From Syngnathus acus (lineage: Eukaryota; Chordata; Actinopteri; Syngnathiformes; Syngnathidae): 64,000 bases of DNA. The notes below the pieces were generated by a model. The model did no database searches, was not told where the DNA came from, and saw nothing but the letters and a program-made list of their open reading frames with translations. Both the position numbers and the translations under genes were made by a program. Shown piece by piece: positions 36,160-46,323 of the stretch. Location: NCBI RefSeq assembly GCF_901709675.1, contig NC_051089.1, positions 4,940,476 to 5,004,475 on the forward strand, in the 5' to 3' direction. How positions within the stretch are numbered: the stretch's first letter is position 1; every line of letters starts with the position of its first letter.

Positions 36160-36340
36160 GGGGGGAGTCAATATGCATTATCAAATCAATCCAGATGAAG
36201 ATCTGCCCATCCCTCTAATTAGACGAGGTGACTGGAGATTGATTTTTAATTGCAAAAGTAATTACATGGAGCAGATATCCAGTGACATTTGATTATCTCT
36301 GTGATTGATTAAAAGGCCTGGCTGCCCGGGCAGATTGTCA
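36160..36340. promoter_or_regulatory. Candidate regulatory block with four homeodomain-type cores and a palindrome
   Basis: TAATTAG (36216-36222), TTAATTGC (36246-36253), the palindrome GTAATTAC (36258-36265), a PBX-like TGATTGATT (36302-36310) and a perfect 12-bp palindrome CTGCCCGGGCAG (36322-36333) occur in 120 bp of repeat-free sequence. Dense, varied homeodomain sites of this type are typical of HOX/PBX/MEIS-responsive enhancers. Conservation would decide. Confidence 0.38.
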
Positions 36341-37143
36341 GCCGGCGGGATCTGGAGCAAAAAAAAGGGGGAAAATTAAAAAAAAAAATAGAAAAGTTGT
36401 CTTGCTTGTAATCACAAGTGTCGTGGGTGAAATTACAAAAGGCAAACATCCCCCTTGGTGGAAAAGGGGGCCACCTTTGTGTCACCATAAAAAACAAAAG
36501 TTACTCAATGGATTTAGGAAATGTTCACTTCCAGTTTGTCTTGTCACCTCATCATAGCTGGAGAGTGGATGAAGGACAGCACAGGGGAGGGGGGTGGGGG
36601 AATTGAAGGAACACTCTTCTTATCTTCTCCAGTGGCCCCTCATTCATCTTCATCTCTTGTCATCTCTTTGCAATGGCTGCCTGCGCTCGCTCATTGTTGT
36701 CCGTCCATCGCCGAGCAAACAGCTCCAAAGTGTCTTCTCTCCCTTAAATCCCCGTCTCACTGTTGTCTTTTCTCCTCTTCTTCATATGTCATTCATTTTG
36801 GGAATCCCTCTTGCCAAATGAAGGATGACAAGGTAAACCCAAAAGACGGGGAGGGGGGTGGGAGTACGCCTCAAGTGTGGATGGCATTAAAAGCCGTTTA
36901 TGTGGCAGTGATGGACGGGCTGACTGATAGCACTTGGGGAATGAAATAGACACGTCACCTGATGCACGCGACGGTAGTTGGACCGCGCGTGTTGGCAGAT
37001 GAATTCTGAATATCGGACAAACTGTGGGTCGATCTTCAAGGTAGCACAGTTTAGATTTCAAGATATGTTTACATCGGTGGATGGAAGCAAAGTCATCCAC
37101 CAGTCTCTGTCTTTGCTTTTTAACTGACTTCCTCAGGGTGAAT
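36341..37143. other. Non-coding, no gene seen
   Basis: A runs at 36360-36390. Overlapping frames on opposite strands at 36521-37100 (up to 142 codons) have no recognisable domain. Confidence 0.4.
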
Positions 37144-37170
37144 CACACACAGTGACACACACACACACAC
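37144..37170. repeat. (CA)n microsatellite
   Basis: About 27 bp of CA repeat with one gtg interruption. Confidence 0.9.
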
Positions 37171-37730
37171 ATCCATCTGGAAGACATCATCATGGCCTGC
37201 GTGCCCACCAGTGGGGACAGGTGTGTGACAGGCGTGCGCACACCGTGGCCTTACCATGTGTCTTCCCGTCTCTCATCCCCGCCATGTTGCCTTCGGGGGG
37301 GTAGGACCGCAGCGCTGACAGCAACTATAATGAAGCCCCCCACCGTACCTCCTCGTCACATATGCAGAGAGGTGAGAGCCGCGGGGAAAGTGCCACTCAG
37401 ACGCACACCAGGGCCTTGTACGGAAAAGACGCCCGAGGAGCGGCTGGATAGCTGAATGCAAATAAGGAGCACAAATATGTGCCCAGCTAAGTGCTTAACT
37501 ACATCAGGGTCTCATTTTGCCACTTCTCTTGTGTGATTACACTGATATGATGTCCCCAAGTGATTAAGGCTGTCCGTCAGATTGTCCTTTCCTTCTGATG
37601 ATAGTGTCCACTGATTAAAGATCGATGAAGACAGAAACTTAATTAGCACTAAAAATGTTTGTTTAAAATAAGACAAACGTTTTGATTAAACTACTACAAT
37701 AACGTTTTGAAATGTAACTACGAATAAATA
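37171..37730. other. Non-coding, no gene seen
   Basis: A GC-richer start (overlapping frames at 37192-37461 on both strands, no domain), then AT-rich sequence up to the hAT element. Confidence 0.4.
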
Positions 37731-37738
37731 GTACCGAA

Positions 37739-38018
37739 AAGGGATGCTTTTTTCCGACTCAACTCTTGATTAGTCACCGATACCAAGTACCGACACCACT
37801 TGGAGTTTTAATACAAAAATCCCCGGCCCCCCCCGAAAAAAATGACAGATAATGTTAAATTTAGATCAGAATTGCATGTAATTAATGTACATTTTTTATT
37901 TCTATTTTCTGATTGTAAAACGGCCACAAGAACACAGCCGATACTGACATCGGCCACTGCTGCGAGTACCGATCCATTGAATAAGGCCCGCTGTTGGCCC
38001 AACACTCGCCCATCCCTA
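37739..38018 (-). mobile_element. Short non-autonomous hAT-type element, diverged target duplication
   Basis: The left end AAGGGATGC and the reverse complement of the right end TAGGGATGG match at 7 of 9 positions. Flanks are gtaccgaa (37731-37738) and gtacagat (38019-38026), a degraded 8-bp duplication matching at 6 of 8. The interior (caccgataccaagtaccgac, acagccgatactgacatcgg, gttggcccaacactcgccca) matches a family I recall as common in teleosts. No transposase is encoded. The orientation is assigned from the usual family representation and is arbitrary. Confidence 0.75.
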
Positions 38019-38026
38019 GTACAGAT

Positions 38027-40340
38027 ACCTGACAAATCTCCTCAAATACAATTATGAAGTATTTGTACTTTGTTCCATCTTACAACTAGCGAGAAGGAAT
38101 GATTTGACCCAACATGGCACACACAGAGAAACTCAGACCTGCCTACAATGTAGCTTTCTATTACACCATAAAGAGTTGCGAAAAAGAGCACGTCTCGCAT
38201 GGCCTCAGCAAGGTGTGCTTGGGTTGCGCTGGCCACTTGGGCCTTCTCCCAATGAGACCGGTAATAAGGGCAGCACTTATCAGGTGTTGCCTCCAGCCAC
38301 CGCACGCAACACACACGTAGCGGCATGCTGGGAGAAAAAAGGGAAGGGGAGGGGAGAGGGCAAGACGAGGGCCCACCACAGTCAAGATGTAATTAATCAC
38401 CATGGAGCGAAGAGCTGTCAAATCCCCAGCTCTCGTGAACTGATAATGCCCCGACACAATCGAGTCCGATGAAGATGAGATTCTTTTTTTCCCCACCCCT
38501 GGCGATGAAAATAAAAGGACAGGAGACAGGCGAGAATACATATTTGTGTTCTTGAACGTTCTTTTTCAAGCTGTGTGTCCCGATCGATACTTTCCCTCCG
38601 CAGTATTTTTTTTAGAGATTGATTTGCTCCCCGCATTTGTTATTAAATCCCCATCACATTGCTTCTACCAGGCAGACAAATGGAGGAATGACTCAATAAC
38701 TCATCGGATATTAAAGTCATATTCTCAGCCGTTCAACAGCGAAATGCTTCAATAGTAACAGCTGGAGTGCATTATTTAACAAACAAAGGCGACACTAAAT
38801 TACAATTTCTCAATACGCGGCAGTCAATAATAGACTGCAAAAGTGGTAACCTCAATTTTGTTTTGGTTGGTTTGTCAATTGCTGTTGGCTTGATCAGACT
38901 CAGAGTATTGAACAGCTTTTTGTACTGAGATTCGTGTGACTGGTATTGAGCATCCATTTATGTTGTTTGACAAGAAGCCCGGAGTGAAGCTGCAGACCTC
39001 AATGTCTGTTTCCCAGGCTAGCCACTGACCGGCTAATATGTTTGGCATGCTTTAAATTGAGTTTTTTTGTTTATTTTAATACAGACTGCTGACTCAATTG
39101 GACTTTAAGTCTTTAATGTCAAACTTTTTATGAACAAATGATTCACTCGTTTTTTTCCAGTGGGAAAAACAAATTTAGACTTGATTACATAATAAAAAAT
39201 GTTTTGACAAAAATCCCTCTCATACGTACATCTAGATTGCAGTAATATCAGAAAAACAAGGGTGATAAATTATATCATTTATATGACTGGGCAGCCCAAA
39301 TATAAAATTTCACAAGAGCGACTGTGTTTGATGTCCCTTTTTCTGTTTATTTTGACTTCAACGCTGCTTTTCCCAAAAGTCAGTGCTCTGCCATAGCCAG
39401 AGTTCATGACCTCTACCACGGGTGTGTTTTGCCACTCAGGGCGCTAAGCATCGGCTTTAGGGGTGGAGGTTAAAAAAAAAAAAAAGTCAGGTTGTAGACA
39501 CGCCGCCTGCCAGACAGACTTTGGAATGTTTTCTTACACGCTTTTAAACAAGGCTTTATTGGCAGATTGGGTGTCAGGAACAAATAAGCGTGATGGGCCC
39601 TCCAGAATGTGTGCTTGATAAGAGGAACAAGGCGTCCACAATTAGAGGAAGGGCCTAGGGCAGACATGAAAGAGCTGCTTTGGACCCAGTCTGGGTTCTT
39701 ATCGGTCTGACTGAGATGATGATTAGAAATAGGGCACACTGGCCTAGTTAAACAAATTCTACCGCATGTGTCTGATGCTGTTGTCTATAAAGAGCCTCAG
39801 TACAAGTCCGCTAATATTTTAATACATTGCTCCAGAATCAGCAAAACTAATTCGAACAAACCCGGGCCCCTGCTATCACTCAGCCCAGTATAGCCGGGTG
39901 CTAACTGGACGTAAACATACATTGCAGTATTTACAGCGTGATAAAGACAAATAGCTGGCTCACAGTTTGACGTCATCGTTTCCCCCCCAGAGTCAAATTA
40001 GCATGTTAACACTGACAGCGAAGCTCATTCTACCTTTTTTGTCCTAAGCTCGCTCTCTTTGGAAGCTCGCCAGGCTTCCTCTTTATTGCTGTGACATAAA
40101 GTCAATACTCAATATAGTTCTCCACAGCCCCCGGGCACGCCGACAGCCGCTTGTGTATAAAGAGTGTCAGCGAGTTATTCTGACCTCCTACTGTAATCAT
40201 GACCTTTCCAATAACGCCACTCCCTCCGTTGAGCCTCGTTCACCCCCTGAAGGCTTCTCAGACTAAACTGCTTTATTCCCAACCTGCATTCACAGCTCAG
40301 CAGCTACTGTTGACACACACGTGTATGAACGCACGCACCC
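38027..40340. other. Non-coding, no gene seen
   Basis: Overlapping frames on both strands at 38042-38636 (up to 126 codons) lack recognisable domains. AT-rich at 38740-39340. TATA-like words occur at about 39785 and 40155 (tctataaagagcc, gtataaagagtg) without other promoter signals. A run of 13 A lies near 39473-39485. Confidence 0.38.
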
Positions 40341-40366
40341 AAACACACACAAACACACACACACAC
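40341..40366. repeat. (CA)n microsatellite
   Basis: About 26 bp of CA repeat with two AA interruptions. Confidence 0.9.
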
Positions 40367-40432
40367 TATGACATTATGAGACCCAATACAAGAGCAGAAT
40401 CAAATCTACTTACACGTGTGTACAACCACAAC

Positions 40433-40457
40433 CACACACACACACGCACACACACAC
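40433..40457. repeat. (CA)n microsatellite
   Basis: About 25 bp of CA repeat with one G interruption. With the tract at 40341 it creates Thr-His rich open frames that are not genes. Confidence 0.9.
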
Positions 40458-40484
40458 GACTTGCATACTGTATTCCGGGGCAGA

Positions 40485-40695
40485 TGTAAGCGGTAATATC
40501 AGGCGCAAATGAAAGGGAAAATGATATGGCATGCATTTCATTCTTTTGTAAGATTGCGTCCTCGGGTCATTGACTAAATAATTAGGCGATTGAAGTGACA
40601 GATTAAAGGCAGATTGGAAGTGACTGTGAAAGCAGGATAATGTTTCCCTAATCAGCCCGGTCGGGACCAATGCAGATTGTGAAATTTTCCAGCTA
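40485..40695. promoter_or_regulatory. Candidate regulatory block
   Basis: Repeat-free AT-core sequence: gcggtaatatcaggcgc, gaaaatgatatggcatgc, gactaaataattaggcg, gacagattaaaggcag, ggataatgtttccctaatc. The cores recur about every 40 bp. TGACAG and TGACTA words beside TAAT cores suggest MEIS/PBX-type sites. Inference only. Confidence 0.33.
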
Positions 40696-43115
40696 CTTCC
40701 TTAGAAAAATGCATTTCACTTGTGATTAGGGATGATTAGTGTGTTGGTGGAAAGGGAGAGGGATGGAGAGAAGGGGAGGGCGGGTCAGGGCCTTTTGCTC
40801 CCGGGGCTCCACCGTACATGCACTCAGCGTGACTGGATATGATAGACCTGGAAATAGTTTAAAAAGACTTCCTCGTGGGGGAGTGTTGATTTAGGAGAAG
40901 ATAAGCTCTTGAAAGAAGAGCACATCCTCGAAATGAAAAGACTTGTGATGTGAGTCATATCCCATAAGGCAGGAAGTGGACATATATGTTCTTATCGCAA
41001 GCTTTCAAACAGCAGATTTACGTTTGCTTTCAGTGCCACCAGGTATAACTCTTCTTTCCTTCTTTAAAAAAGTTAAACACAGAACAGATGTAAAATATAA
41101 AATACAAGGTGATCAAAGGCAAAGCGCCCGGGACAGATATGCCAGCAAATGATGATGAATGACTCTCTGCAGGATTGTAAGCTGTGCACAAATGTTGCAA
41201 ATTACACCCAAAAAAGGTTTTAAAGGCTACGGGGACGAGGAGAGAGGCGAGCAGACATCAGGGAGCAACAACAGTGTCCAAACTCATCAGGATGATCCTA
41301 CGCAGAGGGCCGCCGCCATTAAGTTCCTACAGCGCGAATCACAGCTCGGACAATGTGTAATTGATTTCCCGAATGGCTCGAGAGTGCAGCCTCCTTCTTT
41401 TCTTTCTGGTGAAGGTTTTTTTTTTTTTGGAAAGGAGGGGGTTGTGAAAGTTTCGCTTTCTACTCCCGGGCGTGCGGCCACAACTGCATGACATCATTGG
41501 CTTTTGCACATTTTTACTTTTATCTTTGAACGATATATTATCCATGTGCTGGCCTCTAGCCGCCGCGGATCAAAGGCACCACGTCGCGCTGAAACCTGAC
41601 TTTGCCGCAGGAAAAAAAAAATCATCTGTTCGTTTCCAAAAAAATTCTTCCAAACGTACCTTGGACGCAATTGAAGACGACGCGGGTGTTTTTATAGCCA
41701 ACGACTTCTGCAGCCTGCTGCAGGTGTTGAAATGGAGACATTTTGAAGAACTAACATGGCAGTACTTAGCTTGTGTTTACATGACAGTAATCAAATAAAA
41801 ACAATGAAGTTTTTGAAAGTTGCACGAGTGGCTGTTGTTTCTTGACATGCTCAATGTATAAAAAACTTTGGTCATGAATTGGCACGATATAGATAAAACC
41901 GATTTGAGTAGTTGGCGATGCCAAGAAACTAGCATGTAGCACAAACTGCTTGTCCTCCCAAATTAAACAGACAAAGTAGTAATTGTGCGGTGCACCATTT
42001 TTAGCAGAGTTGGGCGATTCAAGTCACATGACTTGATTCTGGGCTGGTGGATAAAAAGATGTGTGACTTATCTCCACCTAATATATTCAATATACGTACA
42101 TTTGTATTAATTATAGTTCAACCAAAATGAAAATCAGAGAGCTGTCCATAGATGAAACATTTTTTAAAATATTCCACCCACCGTATAATAATTATGAACG
42201 TTCTATTTGACCCTACTTGACTGTAAGCACGTTTAAAAAAATAATATTAAAAAGAAACTGCTGCAGGAGACCTGCTATTACTTTATTTGTGCTGTTTCAA
42301 GTAAGAAAAAAAAACATTTGGACACACCGACTTTTGATTGGAGTTTGAATAACAACCAATTTCTTGAATCCCTTTCATATGTCTGCACGTTTACAGTAAC
42401 GTACAACATTGCATAGATGAGAAGCACAGCCGCACATTCTCCCTTTTATCAACGCGTGTCCTCTTTAATCTCTTAACGCTTCGTCCTGCGTGATCACCGG
42501 TTGTTTAAGAGCGTCACGCTCAGAGAGAAAGCAGACAGAGGGACACATGTTTGTGCATTCCCAAATGAAGTGTGACCACAGTTCACCTCTGAAAGGGGCT
42601 CGCGGGAAAGGAGGGGGTGTCGTCATTATGGGTTCTGACGGCGGGAGGGCGCTGTGATAATTTGATGTGAAGGGGGCTGATAAATCACAACGTTTGTTGC
42701 GTTGGCTTTAGTATCTGTTTATGTCTCTACAAATTGACTTGCGCAGGAGGGAGGGAGGGAGGCTGCAGAGCCGCTCGACACCTCCCCCACCCACCCACCC
42801 GCAACGATTAGTTCAAGGTGGGGAGAATTTGGATGGCAGGGCTTCCATTGGCCATCTCCTCTCCCCGCCAAGGGAGAGAGCCAAGGACATGTGTAAGCAA
42901 TAAAGCCCAAAGAGTCCGCCTCGTACTGAAAGGAATGCAGAACCAAACTATAAAATAATAATGGGCACTGGGGCGGGCAGAAGGGGGCATCGCCAGAAAC
43001 ATCTGGGAGGGGGAGGTGTCACGCAGGGGCCTTCCCGTGACCCTCGGACGTCCCGTTAAAAAAAAAAAAAAAAGGCAGAGCGCTGGCACCACATCAAAAG
43101 GCTGTCCCAGGAAGG
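40696..43115. other. Non-coding; AT-rich middle, no gene supported
   Basis: A 108-codon frame at 41472-41798 and a 110-codon frame at 41159-41491 have no recognisable domain. AT-rich at 41800-42400. A 16-bp imperfect palindrome CAAGTCACATGACTTG is at 42020-42035. GGGA-repeat and CCCA-repeat words lie at about 42748-42802. A run of 16 A is at 43058-43073. Confidence 0.38.
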
Positions 43116-43351
43116 GCAAAGGGCGGCTTGACCTGGGCGCTAAGCTGCCGCTAAGCCCTCTTTTAAAGCCGGAGAGGGTGGGGGTGGAGATAATATCATC
43201 AACACACACTTCCTGTGCCCTAATCAAAAGAAATGATAAAAAAAAAACTCCCAGTGTAGACTGTAAATACAGAAACGAGCAGGCAATATCATTAAATTGT
43301 TGCATTTGATCCAATGAAGTATTATCCCAAATGGTTGTTTTAAACAGGAAG
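43116..43351. repeat. Duplicated non-coding element, copy 1
   Basis: This copy aligns in order with 43752-43953. Shared landmarks are gcaaagggcggcttgacctg, cacttcctgtgcc, aaatgataaa, ctcccagtgtagactgtaaa then tacagaaacgagc, cattaaattgttgcattt, and atccc...gttttaaacagg. The core ctcccag...gagc (43248-43280) differs from copy 2 at only 4 of 33 positions. Conserved words include an ETS-type CTTCCTGTG, a TTGACC nuclear-receptor half-site, ATGATAAA and a forkhead-like GTAAATA. An antisense open frame crosses both copies, but its reading frame is shifted between them at the A-run, so coding constraint is not supported. It is probably a duplicated cis-regulatory element. Confidence 0.7.
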
Positions 43352-43751
43352 TGAGATGTAACCAATGAGAAAACTAGTGCTGTGCCTCAAAATGGAAAAC
43401 AGACAATGAAGCTTGAATTCAATCGGAGAAACTGACAAATTTGAAATAATTTGGAATATCCTGATGAGGAAAGAAACCAGTGGAGCAAATTACACACATG
43501 CCGATTTCTTCACTATAAAAGTTCTAAATTTCAAGTCGTCAAACATCAATAACATTTTAGATTGGGCAATTTAGCTAATGGTTTTAAGTTTGACCCAAGA
43601 AACCTTGTTGTGCTAACAAACACTTGCTCTAAATGCCAATGATTTCATATTAAAGTTGTTCCAATTTAAATTCCTTTAGTTCCCCCCGTCTTACGTTACA
43701 ATGTAAAAATGACAAATAAACAGCAGTAGCAGAAGAAGAAATCCATCAACG
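43352..43751. other. Spacer between the duplicated elements
   Basis: AT-rich non-coding sequence of 400 bp with no similarity to the two copies that I can see, and no gene. Confidence 0.5.
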
Positions 43752-43953
43752 TGCAAAAGGCAGTTTGACCCAGGTGCTCATTTAAAACGAGAGGAGGGCA
43801 GATGCTCATCCCTGTGCGCTTCCTGTGTTGCAACAAAAAGCAATGATAAAAGGCTCCCAGTGTAGACAGTAAATACAAAAGCGAACGGTAGATAACATTA
43901 ACTCGTTGCACTTCTAATAAACTAACATCCCGGAAGGCCGTTCTAAACGGGAG
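43752..43953. repeat. Duplicated non-coding element, copy 2
   Basis: Landmarks in the same order and orientation as copy 1 are gcaaaaggcagtttgaccca, gcttcctgtgttg, caatgataaaa, ctcccagtgtagacagtaaa then tacaaaagcgaac, cattaactcgttgcactt, and atccc...gttctaaacggg. It is about 34 bp shorter than copy 1, mostly through indels around the A run and in the left third. Divergence outside the core shows the duplication is old, while the 33-bp core (43854-43886) is retained, as expected if it is bound by something. Confidence 0.7.
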
Positions 43954-44937
43954 CTTTTCAGCATCATCCCAAATAAAACTACAATAGGGACAATGAGACA
44001 GACAGATGGAGTCCTAAGGCATTTATCTGCTTTAAACGTGTTTTTCTTTTTCCTTCTCTCCACCCCGTCAGAAGCCGCCGACTTATCGCCGGCTTGTCAA
44101 CACGGTGACACCATTCTTTCAAATGAGATACTAATGCGTTGATCTGAGCGTGCCGCGTCGCTTGTCTGAGGCGCTGATCAAACGGCCTCGCTGCATCCAG
44201 TTCGGCGGCGTCGAGTGGGAACCGTCACAAGAAAGGGAAGAAAAAAAAACGCAAGAGGAGCTGCGACAAAGCAAACAACACAAAAGGGGGCGGGGCATGC
44301 AGGAGAGATAGAACATTTAAAAACGGACGCTGATGTGTCCCACAATGCAATAGGACAGGAAACGCTCCTAGAGAGGAGCGACGGGGGCTCGCCACTCCCT
44401 GTTGAGGGTATGCGTGACAAGAATATTGACATCATGTTGCTCGGTCAACAAGCACAGGTTGATTGATGAAGACAAACGGTCGGACTGAAAGCCAGTTGTC
44501 GGCTTTCCCTGGGAGAGGCCATTTTCAGCCTTCCTCCGCTTCCAACGGAGTGTAAAGGGATATGGGCGCTCTTAAGGTGGCTCAAAGTCAATGCCATTCA
44601 CGTCAATCAAAATACACGCCGAGCGTTGCGTCAAAACTGGTAGAACTCCAAGTTACTTTTTGCTTCTCCCTAAAAAAGGAGGACAATGAGTATAAACAAC
44701 AAATGATGAGCTTCCGAAAAACTAGGGAATGTACTTAAAGGATAGAGAAACAAATGAAGATGTCAAAAATACAATCTAGTAGGAGTAATAGATACAACAC
44801 TAAAAGCTTAGAAAAGCCACTAATAAAAAAAAAGGGAAAAATGAGTAATGGGATTTTTTTTTCCTGAGCTTTATTTTTATTTGGGTGACCTTAAAACATG
44901 ACCTAATCTAGTAAAGAGTAAAATACTAATTACATTA
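43954..44937. other. Non-coding; acceptor-like site near 44071
   Basis: A pyrimidine-rich tract ending cccgtcag at 44071 is a strong splice-acceptor match. The following frame stays open for 20 codons and no donor is clear. Overlapping frames at 44131-44466 lack domains. Confidence 0.35.
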
Positions 44938-44968
44938 AATAATAATAATAAATAATAATAATAATAAT
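44938..44968. repeat. (AAT)n microsatellite
   Basis: About 31 bp of AAT repeat with one extra A, in an AT-rich setting. Confidence 0.9.
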
Positions 44969-46263
44969 TAAAAAAAATAAACATTTGATTGATTCTAAAA
45001 TAGTATTCTAAAAATTGGTGACATTTGAGTTAATTTTAGTCACTGATGAGCATGACATACTAAAATGTGATTTTAATAAAACAAACAAATATACATAAAT
45101 AGCCCCAAGTATCATACGCCAAAGTGACAATAAATAATGGAAAAACATGACCTATGAAAATGAAAAGAAATATAGTAAATTAATAAATTGGTTTAAAATA
45201 TGATTTTGAAAGACATTAGGGGACTTCACAGCAGTTCCTGACACACACAAAGTTGCTACACGAGAAATGAAAACGCAACCCATCGGTTGTCGTCAATTGT
45301 TCATAATACTCGATTTGTATGAATTTGTCCCAGACTATTGCTGTCCATAATGTTGCTTAAACACAAAGGGAAAAAGATAAAATCATTGCAGTGTTTTCCA
45401 TTTAAAAACCATCAACATAATCCCCCCCACATTAAATAAAAGCCATTTTTAGGGCTATGGCATTTCACCAGACATGAAAACACGACTTTCTCCTCAAGGT
45501 GCCGTTACTGTGTTTTCATTGCAAGACAACTGTTTCCATTCATCTTAAATTCACTGCAGCTGTCGAAAGAAAGGAGTCTTTGATTTAGTAAATATCTCCG
45601 CATATCTCGTGTTGGGAGCATCAAAGAAATGTGAGGAGATATCAAAGCGTCCTGCTGGATCGTCGAGCCTTTGGCAGCCGGGCTGTACTTTCCATCTCAA
45701 GTGTGAAGCGCACTTACAATGTTGAAATGAGATGGCAAAACTTTTTTTTTTTTTTTTTTTGGACCAGAGTGGCAACTATTCCCAAGCAGCAATGGACATG
45801 CTGGGTCTGATTTTCCAGGCCTGGATGAATGTTTGCCATTTTGAACTGTAGTGATAAAAGGTGGACATATTATTCTGGTATGCCGTGGAAAGAAAGGAGG
45901 GAAAAGTATCTAATTATGTCCCATACAGATTTTGACCCTTATATGGATTTGTTTCTAAATTGGATTACTTTTGAGAAATAAAAAAAAAAATCTTACATAC
46001 TGTTTTGATGTGTTCTATTGTTTAATACTTTGGCATGGAGTGTTTTTCATACAAATATTTCCTGTAAATACAACGCCATAAAATAGCTTAGTCACCCCAA
46101 CTTATAAATATGAGTTATGTCCTTCATAAATTGCAAACTCTGTAATGTGAATCAAGTCAAATTCCAGAATGTCAGATGTCGAGGTTTGTCATAACTTAAA
46201 GCACAAAATGGTTGCCATATTGATGTTTAATGCTGGACAAACTACTGAAGTGGGTGTCTGCAT
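44969..46263. other. AT-rich non-coding, with a 19-T run
   Basis: AT-rich sequence throughout. A run of 19 T lies at 45742-45760. No gene. Confidence 0.45.
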
Positions 46264-46323
46264 GTGCGCGTGTGTGTGTGTGTGTGTGTGTATGTGTGTG
46301 CGTGTGTGTGTGTGCGTGCGTGT
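46264..46323. repeat. (GT)n microsatellite with GC steps
   Basis: About 60 bp of GT repeat with tatg, gcgt and gcgtgcgt variants. The alternating purine-pyrimidine run is the longest in the window and could adopt Z-DNA. Confidence 0.93.

Noticed and set aside
40199-40489. 96-codon Thr/His-rich frame
   Set aside because: It is produced by two CA microsatellites.
42808-43365. 185-codon minus-strand open frame, the longest in the window
   Set aside because: It runs through an A16 tract (poly-Phe) and across the duplicated element, where the second copy is frame-shifted relative to the first. No domain is recognisable.
18801-45946. CArG-box (SRF) words CCAAAAATGG at 18801 and CCTTATATGG at 45937
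   Set aside because: Around four such words are expected by chance in a window of this size, and they have no supporting context.
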